A stretch of DNA of 64,000 nucleotides, from the NCBI GenBank assembly GCA_045538555.1, contig JAZSRP010000043.1, positions 62,001 to 126,000 of the forward strand. Direction: 5' to 3'. Shown one piece after another: positions 51,458-60,902 of this stretch. The DNA is from Coliplasma sp045538555. Lineage in GTDB: Bacteria > Bacillota > Clostridia > Oscillospirales > CAG-382. Each line of letters begins with the position of its first letter. Position 1 is the first letter of the stretch. Under the pieces are notes generated by a model, which was not told the DNA's origin, did no database searches, and was given only the letters and a program-made list of their open reading frames with translations. The position numbers were made by a program, and so were the translations under genes.

Positions 51458-52768
51458 CTACTCGCCGGCAGCCCTAAATTCAGACGGAAGGAACTGGGGG
51501 TCTATATACTCAACAACAGTATTTATGAGCGTTTGTCTGGAAAATTTTCCGCCAACCAGCGATCCCGTCGAGCCCTCTGTTTTGACAACGCCGTGCGTTT
51601 TTGCGATTTCCTCTGAGTAATCTGAAAGGTAATAGATATGATAATTTTCAAAGGATGAGTCACGGTGCGTAACTATTGGAATCAGCAGGGGAGAGTCGAT
51701 ACGTATTTCGTTGCTGTATCCATCCTTGACAATGGACATTTCCAAAACAAGCCCCAACATGTTTTTTCCGCTCCGCATACCCGAAACAAAGTTTCCGAGA
51801 GAATAGATCACAAGTGTTTTTTTACCGCTATTATTCACAAGGAACTCTGCGGGCTGTATAACGTGAGGGTGCATTCCCAAAACAAGATCCACTCCAAGCT
51901 CGTTCATATACTGTGCGTATTCCTTTTGCAGATTGTTTGGCTTGAATGTGTTTTCATCACCCCAATGGCAGGAAACAATGACAAAATCCGATATTTCTTT
52001 TGCTCTTTCAACCTGTCGTGCCAACAGCTCTTTGTCAAAATAAGGGATCACTGCACACGAATCCTTGTCAAGCTTTATTCCGTTTGTGCCGTATGTGTAG
52101 GTAAGAAAAGCAATTTTTATACCTTGATTTTCAATAACGGGAACGCTGTTAAGAGATGTACTGTCCGGATAATAACCCAATGGCAAAACTCCCAAATTTG
52201 CAAAAAGATCACTGCAGTTCTTCAATCCGTTGATATTTTTTGTATCAAGCATATGGTTGTGTGCAAGATTGAATACGTCAAATCCAAGCTCTACCATATA
52301 TTCGGCAACAGCCCTTGGGGTATTGAATCTGGGATAACCGGAAACGCTTGAGTCCTCTCCGGCAATAAGTGTTTCTTGATTGAGATAGGCAATATCCGCA
52401 TTTTTGATTGCCTCTGAAAAATCGGAATAGATCTCCGAAAAATCGTACTCAGCATTGTGAAGATCAGACTTGTCGGGCTTGACGCCGTTTTTTTCTGCAG
52501 CAGTTTCAAGCGCATCAATATATACCGAGGGATGAATAATATTGTCCGGACAAGCAAAAAACGTCACGACAGTATCATTAACCACCTCCTCGGCGCTTTC
52601 GCATCCATTACTGCTCTCCTGCTCAGGAGCAATCGTTACTTCTTCAGATGCGGTTTCAGCAAAACTTTCAGAGAAATGTGTATCGTTGGATCTCTTTTCA
52701 GAGCACCCCAAAAGCAATGTGTTTGCAAGCAGCAAAAGCAACAAAAAGAAACTGATTTTTTTCAACAC
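51458..52768 (-). CDS. CapA-family lipoprotein, copy 2
   Basis: 436 residues. Lipoprotein signal with lipobox L-L-L-G-C (Cys 22), a Ser/Glu-rich linker (25-65), then a CapA domain: A-Y-L-N-Q-E-T-L-I, N-L-A-H-N-H-M-L-D, V-S-C-H-W-G-D-E, L-G-M-H-P-H-V-I-Q and Y-S-L-G-N-F. Similar in fold to the product of 46751-48145 but otherwise divergent, so it is not a recent duplicate. GGAG precedes both a GTG (52768) and a TTG (52765); either could start. Own promoter, faces the opposite way to the operon. Confidence 0.88.
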   Translation of the reverse strand: MLKKISFFLLLLLLANTLLLGCSEKRSNDTHFSESFAETASEEVTIAPEQESSNGCESAEEVVNDTVVTFFACPDNIIHPSVYIDALETAAEKNGVKPDKSDLHNAEYDFSEIYSDFSEAIKNADIAYLNQETLIAGEDSSVSGYPRFNTPRAVAEYMVELGFDVFNLAHNHMLDTKNINGLKNCSDLFANLGVLPLGYYPDSTSLNSVPVIENQGIKIAFLTYTYGTNGIKLDKDSCAVIPYFDKELLARQVERAKEISDFVIVSCHWGDENTFKPNNLQKEYAQYMNELGVDLVLGMHPHVIQPAEFLVNNSGKKTLVIYSLGNFVSGMRSGKNMLGLVLEMSIVKDGYSNEIRIDSPLLIPIVTHRDSSFENYHIYYLSDYSEEIAKTHGVVKTEGSTGSLVGGKFSRQTLINTVVEYIDPQFLPSEFRAAGE

Positions 52769-52794
52769 TTCAACTCCAAATTTATTTATTTCTA

Positions 52795-52823
52795 ATTCTA
52801 ACCTATAAGTATTAAAAAATCAA
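52795..52823 (-). promoter_or_regulatory. Promoter of CapA copy 2
   Basis: On the minus strand, TTGATT, 17 bases, TAGAAT, 27 bases before the start. Confidence 0.7.
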
Positions 52824-52867
52824 GTAAGATAAGCAATATTGCTGTATATAATGATTTATGTATACGC

Positions 52868-52897
52868 TTGACAAACAATAGCAAAAAATTGTATAAT
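52868..52897 (+). promoter_or_regulatory. Promoter of the phosphoesterase surface protein gene
   Basis: TTGACA, 18 bases, TATAAT, 26 bases before the ATG at 52923. Confidence 0.85.
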
Positions 52898-52922
52898 GAC
52901 ACCATAAGTGAGGTGTAATAAT

Positions 52923-55900
52923 ATGAAACGTTTTTTTTGTTTTCTTCTTTGCGCAATGTTTTTTATTTTGTGCTTTCCTTTTTCCGCTGTAATTGCAGAG
53001 GGAGAAATACTCTCCGGTGTTGCCACAGTCAGCTTTTCCGGTGCTGATTTGATGAAGATAAACGGCGTAGAGTACGCTTCTGCTGACAACGGATTTGATT
53101 TTGATATTATAATCACGGTCTCCGGCTGTGAGGATAAAGAAAACACCGTATATCTCAACGGCATCTCCTTGGGCTGTATGGTTGACGGTGAAAATATTTT
53201 TTCTGTCAACACATCAAAGCTTGTTGACGGCGAGAACTCTATCTCCATCAAACTTTCAAACGGCACCGACGTATATGATGAAACAGACGTTTACGGTTCG
53301 TTCAACCTTGACGACATAGTCGTAAAATCAGTTGTTTTTGAAGGTTTTGTCATCAGCGCTCCAACCGATGTTGACTTGTTTCTTCCTGTTGTAGGTGCTG
53401 CAGGCAACACGGTCAGCCGTATTGCCTACAAAACCGATATTTCAATGGGAGACGGATGGTTTGCTGACACCGGCCTTGGAGGAAGCACTCCAAACACTCC
53501 TGTTTCCACCTCATTTGTTTTTCAAAAGCCGGACCTTTCCGGTATGTTCTCCTTTGATTCCTCTGCACTTGCTGACGGCACATACAAAGCAGAGTTTTTT
53601 GCCGCAGGCAAATCATTGGGCACAAAAGATATCTCTGTTGACAACAATTCTCCCGACGTTGTTTTCTCAGTCGAAAACAATGCAAGAGTTGAATCAAACA
53701 GCATCATCGCATATTCTGTAACCGACGCAAACACATGCGACATTTCTTTGACCGTTGACGGCAAAAAAGCAATCAAGATCGACTGTTCGCGTCTATCTGT
53801 TGGACCGCACACGGCGACTGTGACAGCGGTTGATGCGGTTGGTTTTACCACAGTCAAAACACTGCTGTTTGACGTTGTTGACAGCACAAAGCTTGACGTC
53901 ACCGTAGGCGAAAAAACCGTTACAATGACTGCATATGAGGATGCAAAGATATACGGTGCACAGCTTCTCACAGATATCAGAATGTTTCACAATCGCATCG
54001 GCGAATTTGACATGAAATCCCTCCGTTGCGAGGACGAGGTTCAGCTCAGCTTTGACGACAAAGCAGAGATTGTAACCTCCGCTGTCGGAAACACTTTGCC
54101 TTATCAGTCGTTTGTTGTAAATACACGAGATGCCAAGGACAACAAGGTCTTGGTATCTTATACGGGCACCACAGGAAACGGTGCAGACATTGTTCTCAAA
54201 GCATGGAACTATGATACCAAATCATGGCACACCATCGCAAAAACAAAAAGCGGTGTCCCCGTAACGGTGGAAATGTCACTTGAGGGATACAGCAAGTCCG
54301 ACAAAATGCGTATCAACGCAATGCCTTATCTTCTCACAAACGGCAGCGATACCGTATTTTGGAATTCCGATACACAGTATTATTCTCGCTACGAAGACCT
54401 CAACGACGTTTATTACCGCATAAACGAATATGCCGTCGAGCTCTACAACAAGGGTGAGATCGGCTATTACGTCCATACAGGTGATCTTATCGACCAGACA
54501 ACCGTCGGCGATGAGACTGCACTGAAAGAATACGCCGTTGCCGACAAGGCACAAAAAATTCTTGAGGATGCAAAAGTTCCTCACGGTATTGTCAGTGGCA
54601 ACCATGATATCAAACACACCACTGCTGATTACAGCTATTACTGGAAATTCTTTGGCGAAGAAAGATACAAGGATTTTGAGTGGTACGGCGGAAGCTTGAA
54701 CAACAATATGCACCACTATGACCTTGTTACCATCGGCGCATACGATTTTGTTTTCCTTTACCTCGGATGTTATATGGAAGACAATGCAGAAACAGTTGCA
54801 TGGGCAAATGCCGTTTGCAAGGCATATCCGGAGCGCAACGTTATTATCTGCACCCATGAGTATATGAGTGCCTCCGGTGTATATCTCAGTGAGAGATCCA
54901 CAAACATCTGGGACCGCATAGTCGTTCCCAACGAGAACGTAAAAATGATCCTCTGCGGCCACTACGAGGGCGTATGCGATCAACTCCATCAAGTAGAAGG
55001 CACCGACAGATACGTTTTGGAGATTCTTGCCGACTACCAGTTTGCTGAGATGGGTGTTGATCCCCAGCACGTAGAGAACGGTTGCACCTGCGACGGCGAG
55101 GGATTTGTACGTCTCATGTCGTTTACCGAGTCGGGACAGTTGGTTTCCACCACTTATTCTCCCACCAACGATGTATACAATTTCTTCCCCTCGTACCAGG
55201 ATAGCTTTGTTTACGATCTTGATCTCATTCCTGCTGACAGATCAATCTGCACAACCGATTTTAACGTTGCATACAACACCAAATATCTTGGAGAATTTGG
55301 AAAAGAAGAGATCGATCTGTCGCATTACGGTGCCTTTTATGCCACTTTTGGTGAAGGCGACAGCGTGGATATTTCGGCGGTATACGTTCTTGATAAATAC
55401 AAAACAGGAGACAAGACCGCCAATGATCCGCACAATTATACAACAGAATTTCCCCGTGTCTCCGCGGGCGGTCTCACAAATGTGAGCGAGAACTTTGTCC
55501 GCCCCGACAGAGGTGACAAGCTTGACCTTTCATTGGTGGAAAACGGTCAAAACCTGCTCCCGTCAAACAACAGCCAGCTGATCTGGTCTTCGGGTAGCAA
55601 GGACTACACAAACACGGTCAACGCGGACGGATCACTCACTGTAAAACATGAGTCCGGCAACAACGCCACTTGGCTGACACAGATGTTCTATCTCAACAAG
55701 AGCATTGATCTCCAAAAATACAATCGTCTCTACTTTGGCGTCACTACATCCAAGGACACAAAATGGAATTTGTATATCAATTTTCCAACCAAGTCCATCA
55801 ACTTTTCACAAGAGCTGTATGAAATGTTTGGATACGTAAACGCAGTTCCCAGTGACATTCAAGGTTCGTGGCAGGGATATATCGATCTTACCGATCTTGT

Positions 55901-56369
55901 GCCAAACGAGACAAAAATTCTGTCTGTCTATCTTGTCACCGCAACTCCCGGAGCAGATGTAACATTTGATTATTATTTCCTCGGTCATTCAGACGCCGGA
56001 AAAGTACGTTTCATCACTGATGAAAACACTGTTACCGCCCGTGAAAACAACGTGGGACAGACAATAAATGCTCCTGCGGATCCCTATAAGACCGGATATA
56101 CTTTTGACGGATGGTATACCGCAAAGGATGGCGGAGAAAAAATTTCTTTCCCCATGACAATAAACAGTGCTTCAACCGACGTATATGCACGTTTTGTCAA
56201 GAATGAGCAAACGACGGGTGCAAGATATATTGACACCGAAATTCTCATGGAGCGTGCACCGATCTCAAAAATAATTCTCATTGTGGGAAGTATTCTCTGT
56301 GTGATTTTTATGACCACATTTTTGCTTGTAAAAAAAGCCAAATCAAAACCAAAGAAAGCCGAGAAATAA
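52923..56369 (+). CDS. Large membrane-anchored metallophosphoesterase surface protein
   Basis: 1148 residues. Signal peptide (about 1-24), several beta-sandwich modules (about 25-340), a calcineurin-like phosphoesterase domain (about 380-700) with H-T-G-D-L-I-D, V-S-G-N-H-D-I, C-T-H-E and G-H-Y-E-G, then beta modules, an InlB-type B repeat (G-Y-T-F-D-G-W-Y-T-A, about 1060) and a single C-terminal membrane helix with a lysine-rich tail. It is a surface phosphodiesterase or nucleotidase by family. GAGGTG before the ATG; no LPxTG motif. Leads into the cohesin-like gene with one base between them. Confidence 0.88.
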   Translation: MKRFFCFLLCAMFFILCFPFSAVIAEGEILSGVATVSFSGADLMKINGVEYASADNGFDFDIIITVSGCEDKENTVYLNGISLGCMVDGENIFSVNTSKLVDGENSISIKLSNGTDVYDETDVYGSFNLDDIVVKSVVFEGFVISAPTDVDLFLPVVGAAGNTVSRIAYKTDISMGDGWFADTGLGGSTPNTPVSTSFVFQKPDLSGMFSFDSSALADGTYKAEFFAAGKSLGTKDISVDNNSPDVVFSVENNARVESNSIIAYSVTDANTCDISLTVDGKKAIKIDCSRLSVGPHTATVTAVDAVGFTTVKTLLFDVVDSTKLDVTVGEKTVTMTAYEDAKIYGAQLLTDIRMFHNRIGEFDMKSLRCEDEVQLSFDDKAEIVTSAVGNTLPYQSFVVNTRDAKDNKVLVSYTGTTGNGADIVLKAWNYDTKSWHTIAKTKSGVPVTVEMSLEGYSKSDKMRINAMPYLLTNGSDTVFWNSDTQYYSRYEDLNDVYYRINEYAVELYNKGEIGYYVHTGDLIDQTTVGDETALKEYAVADKAQKILEDAKVPHGIVSGNHDIKHTTADYSYYWKFFGEERYKDFEWYGGSLNNNMHHYDLVTIGAYDFVFLYLGCYMEDNAETVAWANAVCKAYPERNVIICTHEYMSASGVYLSERSTNIWDRIVVPNENVKMILCGHYEGVCDQLHQVEGTDRYVLEILADYQFAEMGVDPQHVENGCTCDGEGFVRLMSFTESGQLVSTTYSPTNDVYNFFPSYQDSFVYDLDLIPADRSICTTDFNVAYNTKYLGEFGKEEIDLSHYGAFYATFGEGDSVDISAVYVLDKYKTGDKTANDPHNYTTEFPRVSAGGLTNVSENFVRPDRGDKLDLSLVENGQNLLPSNNSQLIWSSGSKDYTNTVNADGSLTVKHESGNNATWLTQMFYLNKSIDLQKYNRLYFGVTTSKDTKWNLYINFPTKSINFSQELYEMFGYVNAVPSDIQGSWQGYIDLTDLVPNETKILSVYLVTATPGADVTFDYYFLGHSDAGKVRFITDENTVTARENNVGQTINAPADPYKTGYTFDGWYTAKDGGEKISFPMTINSASTDVYARFVKNEQTTGARYIDTEILMERAPISKIILIVGSILCVIFMTTFLLVKKAKSKPKKAEK

Positions 56370-56370
56370 T

Positions 56371-57150
56371 ATGAAAGCATTGCGTTTTTTCACATCTTCA
56401 ATTCTCATAGCTTTTTTGCTGATACTTTCGGTTGCTGCTTCTGCAGGAACTGCTTCTCTCAAGGTGAGCGGAGTCTACGGAGGTGAAACGATCATCGTTC
56501 ATGCAGAGCTGTGTGATATTGACAGCCCTGTAGGAATTGCCTGTATAGAATACAATATTCTCTACGACAGAAACCTGCTAAAACTTGATGCATACAACGT
56601 CAATTTTCCCGATGCGTGGAGAGAAGACGTTGATTCTGAAATGGCCGAAAACCTTTCTGTTGCCGGCGACGGTATATTTAAATGGGCAATGGTCAATGCC
56701 GAGATTGAAAAGGGCGTCAAAGAAGACGGTCAGCTGTTTGTTGACCTCACGTTCAGTATTCTTGACAGCACAGTGACTGATTTTGACATAGTGTTCAACT
56801 GTGTTGCGGTTACCGACGATATGCTTGAGACAATAGACTGCGATTCCTACACTCTCCACATTCATATGGACGGAACCGATACCAGTGTTGAAAATTCTGA
56901 CAGTAACTTTTCAACAGATTTTTCTGTACCCACACAGTCTGCACCTAATGGCAGTGTATCGCAGTCCTATTCAGATCCTGCCAACAGCAACACAGACAAC
57001 TCTGCAGCAACAGATTCCGACAACACTGATGCAGATAATTCTTCACTTATTTTCGGAATAAAAAGCAGTGTTTTTGTTATTATATTTGCAAGTATTGCAG
57101 TTGTTGCCGTTGTTGTGGCAATCCTTGTAAGCAGAAAAAAGAAGGTTTGA
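56371..57150 (+). CDS. Cohesin-like domain protein, membrane anchored
   Basis: 259 residues. Signal peptide (about 1-24), a beta sandwich of about 135 residues with the cohesin/carbohydrate-binding look (V-G-I-A-C-I-E-Y-N-I-L-Y-D-R-N-L-L-K-L), a Ser/Asn/Asp-rich low-complexity linker (about 170-225), then a C-terminal helix and a K-rich tail. No dockerin is seen in this window. It could hold other proteins at the surface. Starts one base after the phosphoesterase gene, so the two are made together. Confidence 0.78.
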   Translation: MKALRFFTSSILIAFLLILSVAASAGTASLKVSGVYGGETIIVHAELCDIDSPVGIACIEYNILYDRNLLKLDAYNVNFPDAWREDVDSEMAENLSVAGDGIFKWAMVNAEIEKGVKEDGQLFVDLTFSILDSTVTDFDIVFNCVAVTDDMLETIDCDSYTLHIHMDGTDTSVENSDSNFSTDFSVPTQSAPNGSVSQSYSDPANSNTDNSAATDSDNTDADNSSLIFGIKSSVFVIIFASIAVVAVVVAILVSRKKKV

Positions 57151-57153
57151 TGC

Positions 57154-57771
57154 ATGAAAAAGTTTTTTTCTCAAAATTCTGAAGCGATCACAAAATTTGT
57201 CACCAATCAGATCGTAATGTCCATTCTTGGCATAATGGTTGGGTTGGCGGTTCTGTCTGCTGAAGGGGGCGACACAAACGGAATCAGTCTGCTGTCCGGA
57301 ATTGCAGGTGCGTTTTGCGTCGGTTTTCTTTGCTTTCTGCAGTATGACAATATGTTTTTTGCAGGAGAAAGAGATGCTATCAAGGCAAAAGGCGAGGGAA
57401 GTAACCCAAAGCATTTCAAAGGTTTTTTGATCGCCTTGCTATCCTATGCTCCCACAATCCTTGTTGGCGTAATTACCGTTGCGATCAAGCTGATTGGCAG
57501 CGAAGATTCAGCCGCTGTATCGCTCATTGTTTATTATGCTTTTCAGGGAAGCTTTATCCCGTTTTATGCGATACAAAACTTTGTTGGTATCATTGGCTAC
57601 GTATTGGTTTGCCTTTTGCCCTCGTTCCTGTCCGCAGGACTGGGATTCTATATGGGTTCAAAGGATCTTCCGATCCGAAAAGCCCTCGGATTCAAAATCA
57701 AGCCGCCGTATGACGGCCCTGTTGAAAAGCGCAGAGACTATAAGAGCCAAGGTGGTAGCGATAAAGAATAA
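57154..57771 (+). CDS. Membrane protein, unknown function
   Basis: 205 residues with about four hydrophobic helices (about 18-38, 46-66, 98-120, 140-175) and a basic C-terminus ending D-Y-K-S-Q-G-G. Not recognised. The start is three bases after the cohesin-like gene, so it is the third gene of that transcript. Confidence 0.78.
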   Translation: MKKFFSQNSEAITKFVTNQIVMSILGIMVGLAVLSAEGGDTNGISLLSGIAGAFCVGFLCFLQYDNMFFAGERDAIKAKGEGSNPKHFKGFLIALLSYAPTILVGVITVAIKLIGSEDSAAVSLIVYYAFQGSFIPFYAIQNFVGIIGYVLVCLLPSFLSAGLGFYMGSKDLPIRKALGFKIKPPYDGPVEKRRDYKSQGGSDKE

Positions 57772-57780
57772 TTTTGACTG

Positions 57781-57815
57781 TTCATTCATATTCTCACATG
57801 GGTGATATGAATGAA
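57781..57815 (+). promoter_or_regulatory. Inverted repeat enclosing the amidase start
   Basis: A perfect 11-bp stem (TTCATTCATAT / ATATGAATGAA) with a 13-base loop holds the GGGTGA ribosome site in its loop and the ATG of the amidase in its 3' arm. It may restrict translation of the amidase. Confidence 0.5.
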
Positions 57816-58563
57816 TCAAAACGAGTTTCGGAACGCAAGAATAAGTCTTTATATTCTTGCGTTCATCTTGTTATTTACCGTTGCTTTTTACTTTTTTGCA
57901 TCAATGTTTACATCTATGGGGTATGAGACGTTTTTAGAGGCAAAAACAGCATCAACTGCAGCCAAATACACAAAAACTCTTATTATCGATGCCGGCCACG
58001 GAGGAGAGGATCCCGGTGCCGTATCCAACGGAACGATTGAAAAAAACATTAATCTCAGCATATCCCTGTATTTGTCTCAACTCTGCAAAGCAGGCGGAAT
58101 TGATGTAAAAATGACCCGTAGCAATGACGTGTTGCTTTATGGTGCAGGAGAAGAAAATCGAAAAAAGCATTTTGACCTTTTGAACCGTGTCAAAATTGCC
58201 CAAAGCTTTGGAGAAAACACATTGTTTGTGTCAATACACACAAACAAATTTACCGATGCAAAGTACTGGGGCCTACAGACATTTTTTTCAAAAAACAACG
58301 CTTACTCATCTCTTCTCGCAGAGGCAGTGCAGAGCAGTTCAAAGCTATTGACACCGGAGAACAAACGTGAAATAAAAATGGCAGATGACAGCATATTTTT
58401 GTTAGACAAACTATACGTCCCCGCAATCCTTGTAGAATGCGGTTTTTTGTCAAACCCCGAAGAAGCAGCCAAGTTGAATGATCCGCAGTACCAAAAGCAG
58501 ATTGCATTGTCAATATACTGCGGAATTGTGGAATATCTGGAAGGAACAAAAAATGAAAACTGA
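57811..58563 (+). CDS. N-acetylmuramoyl-L-alanine amidase (CwlD-like)
   Basis: A 250-residue, zinc-dependent Amidase_3. N-terminal membrane anchor (about 11-35), then I-I-D-A-G-H-G-G-E-D-P-G-A (first metal His), E-K-N-I-N-L metal Glu, V-S-I-H-T-N metal His, and the final V-E-C-G-F-L-S-N catalytic Glu. CwlD makes muramic-lactam in spore cortex; a sporulating host would fit but is not shown. Encoded just ahead of radA and overlapping its start by 11 bases. Confidence 0.93.
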   Translation: MNQNEFRNARISLYILAFILLFTVAFYFFASMFTSMGYETFLEAKTASTAAKYTKTLIIDAGHGGEDPGAVSNGTIEKNINLSISLYLSQLCKAGGIDVKMTRSNDVLLYGAGEENRKKHFDLLNRVKIAQSFGENTLFVSIHTNKFTDAKYWGLQTFFSKNNAYSSLLAEAVQSSSKLLTPENKREIKMADDSIFLLDKLYVPAILVECGFLSNPEEAAKLNDPQYQKQIALSIYCGIVEYLEGTKNEN

Positions 58564-59929
58564 GTACGTATGCGAAAATTGTGGATATGTCACCCCAAAA
58601 TGGTACGGAAAATGCCCCGAATGCGGCGAGTGGAACTGCCTTGTTTCAAGAGAAACAGAAGTACCTGAAAAGAAAAAAACCGCCGGCAGCTCACGCAAGA
58701 GCACAAAAGCGGTTTCTGACGCGCCAAGATCCTCCAGGATAAAAGATATCTCTGCGCTTGACCGTGAACGCATCTCCACGGGCATTCACGAATTTGACCG
58801 CGTTTTGGGCGGAGGATTGGTGCTCGGATCTGTCGTGTTGCTTTCCGGAGAGCCGGGAATAGGAAAATCCACTCTCCTTTTGCAGATCTGCCAAAGCATA
58901 GGGGAGTCATCCACGGTTTTGTACGTCACAGGTGAGGAATCCACATCACAAATCAAATTGCGTTGCAATAGACTTGGCGTTGACACCGAAAACGTGTATA
59001 TTATGTGCGAAAATTCCGTAGAAGATATACTTGTGGAAATTAATACGCTAAAACCTGATATCGTCATTATCGACTCGATACAGACCATGTACGATGACAA
59101 CTATCCATCATCCCAGGGCAGCGTCACACAGGTTCGCCAATGTGCCATGAAACTCATAGGAAAAGCCAAAGAGGATGATGTATCCATGCTTCTGGTGGGC
59201 CACGTCAACAAAGAGGGTGCAATCGCAGGTCCAAAGGTTCTGGAACATATGGTTGATGCAGTCCTTTATTTTGAGGGAGATAAACAACACGCATACCGCA
59301 TCATCAGAGGTGAAAAAAACCGTTTTGGGTCCACAAACGAGATTGGTGTTTTTGAGATGGGTGACAGAGGTCTGAATGAGATCGACAAGCCCTCTGAGAT
59401 GCTGATGTCACAGCGTCCAAAAGGAGTGTCCGGAAACTGCCCTGTATGTGTCATAGAGGGCACAAGACCTTTGATAGCAGAGGTACAGTGCCTTATGGCA
59501 CCAACATCGTACCCCACGCCAAGGCGCATGTCATCGGGCATTGATTATAACAGAACAACCTTGCTCCTTGCTGTACTTGAAAAAAGACTTGGTCTGAAAC
59601 TCTCTTCGCAGGACGTATATATCAACGTTGCCGCAGGCATGCGACTTGTTGAACCTGCATGTGATGCTGCCTGCGCTCTTGCAATGATATCAACCTACAA
59701 AAACATTCCCGTTCCCGAGGACGTCATCGTTTTTGGCGAGATCGGACTGGCAGGGGAGTGCAGGTCTGTTTCAAACAGCGGTCAGCGTATCAATGAAGCG
59801 GTCCGCCTCGGGTTCAAGAGAATTGCAATGCCTGCAAGGAATACAAAATACATTGATCGCCTTCCGTCAGATGTAAAAGCTATCCCTATTCACGGGGTTT
59901 ACGATCTCGTCAGACTCCTTGATGGATGA
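58553..59929 (+). CDS. radA: DNA repair protein RadA
   Basis: A 458-residue RecA-family helicase-like protein that aids branch migration. N-terminal zinc finger C-E-N-C-G-Y...C-P-E-C-G-E-W, Walker A G-E-P-G-I-G-K-S-T, the diagnostic K-N-R-F-G motif and a C-terminal Lon-protease-like domain. GGAAGG precedes the ATG, which lies within the amidase end. Full length. Confidence 0.97.
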   Translation: MKTEYVCENCGYVTPKWYGKCPECGEWNCLVSRETEVPEKKKTAGSSRKSTKAVSDAPRSSRIKDISALDRERISTGIHEFDRVLGGGLVLGSVVLLSGEPGIGKSTLLLQICQSIGESSTVLYVTGEESTSQIKLRCNRLGVDTENVYIMCENSVEDILVEINTLKPDIVIIDSIQTMYDDNYPSSQGSVTQVRQCAMKLIGKAKEDDVSMLLVGHVNKEGAIAGPKVLEHMVDAVLYFEGDKQHAYRIIRGEKNRFGSTNEIGVFEMGDRGLNEIDKPSEMLMSQRPKGVSGNCPVCVIEGTRPLIAEVQCLMAPTSYPTPRRMSSGIDYNRTTLLLAVLEKRLGLKLSSQDVYINVAAGMRLVEPACDAACALAMISTYKNIPVPEDVIVFGEIGLAGECRSVSNSGQRINEAVRLGFKRIAMPARNTKYIDRLPSDVKAIPIHGVYDLVRLLDG

Positions 59930-59956
59930 CTGAAAAAAAGGACACACAAGCGAACC

Positions 59957-60003
59957 AAAAGATGGATTGTCACAGCTTGTTTTTGTGCAAATTCCATCTT
60001 TTT
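59957..60003 (+). terminator. Terminator of the amidase-radA unit
   Basis: AAAAGATGGA / TCCATCTTTT (10 bp) with additional inner pairing and T5 after. The loop is long, about 26 bases. Confidence 0.75.
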
Positions 60004-60111
60004 GAAACCGACAATTCTCAATACATTCAAGCATAATTATCCTCGCAATTCTGATTGTTTATATTATCATTTGCACTTGTTTACATCTTATTCATATTTT
60101 CGGAGAAAGAA

Positions 60112-60867
60112 ATGGAAAAGTTTTGTAAGCCAAACATTCCGGAAGGCAGAGTAAAAAGAGCTTTTATATCAGGAATATTACCACAACAAATCGTCAGCGA
60201 GCTCAATGATTTTGGTATACGAACATACAAGCTGGGAAAAACAAAAAACATATTGTCAGAGCTTGCGTACCATCCGGATATACTTATCAACAATTACAGA
60301 TTGGGACGCTGGGTCGTTGAAGAAGAAGCAAATTATCTGCCGACGGAGCTGCCCGGATACAATATGATCGAAGAAGCGTTTGAAAAACTGGGAGATCTCT
60401 ATCCGTACGATTGTCTTTTCAACAGTTTTCGTATCGGAAACACAGTATTTTGCGGAAAGCGGGCTTCGTATACAATTACATTCAACACTCAGTTCGAAAA
60501 CATTGAACTATGCTACGTAGCACAAGGATATGCAAAATGCTCGACGATTCTTGTATCCGAAAAGGCATGTATAACGTGTGATCCCGGTATTGCAAAGGAG
60601 CTGCGACTCAGAGGAATAGCAGTACTTAAGATCCCTGATAACGAGGGCGTGAACTTGAACGGATTTCCGTCGGGACTTATCGGCGGGTGTGCAGCTCTTA
60701 TCAGCAAAGATATTTTGGCTTTTACAGGCAATCTCAATACATATAAATACGGTGCAGATATCATTGATTTTTGCAAAGATTTTGGAGTTGATGCATTTTC
60801 ACTTACAAACGCTGATATGTACGATTATGGCGGCATTCTTCCAATATCCGAGATTGAGGTTGAATAA
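60112..60867 (+). CDS. Conserved hypothetical protein (DUF6873-like)
   Basis: 251 residues without signal peptide or membrane helix. It has an amidinotransferase/GME-like look: D-I-L-I-N-N-Y, C-L-F-N-S-F, C-Y-V-A-Q-G-Y-A-K-C and G-F-P-S-G-L-I-G-G. I associate it with DUF6873 from memory; the reaction is unknown. GGAGA six bases before the ATG; the frame continues 19 codons upstream but without a site. It is the last host-type gene before the phage-like block on the opposite strand. Confidence 0.75.
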   Translation: MEKFCKPNIPEGRVKRAFISGILPQQIVSELNDFGIRTYKLGKTKNILSELAYHPDILINNYRLGRWVVEEEANYLPTELPGYNMIEEAFEKLGDLYPYDCLFNSFRIGNTVFCGKRASYTITFNTQFENIELCYVAQGYAKCSTILVSEKACITCDPGIAKELRLRGIAVLKIPDNEGVNLNGFPSGLIGGCAALISKDILAFTGNLNTYKYGADIIDFCKDFGVDAFSLTNADMYDYGGILPISEIEVE

Positions 60868-60895
60868 TTCAATCACCTCCTTATATAATTATTCA
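60861..60895. repeat. Inverted repeat at the boundary of the phage-like element
   Basis: A perfect 9-bp inverted repeat TGAATAATT / AATTATTCA with a 17-base spacer, covering the stop of the DUF6873-like gene and the junction with the phage-like block. It could be a weak terminator or part of an attachment site. Confidence 0.4.
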
Positions 60896-60902
60896 GCTCC
60901 CC

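Noticed and set aside
54276..55070. 264-codon minus-strand frame in the phosphoesterase gene
   Set aside because: Shadow. The plus strand carries the intact metallophosphoesterase motifs.
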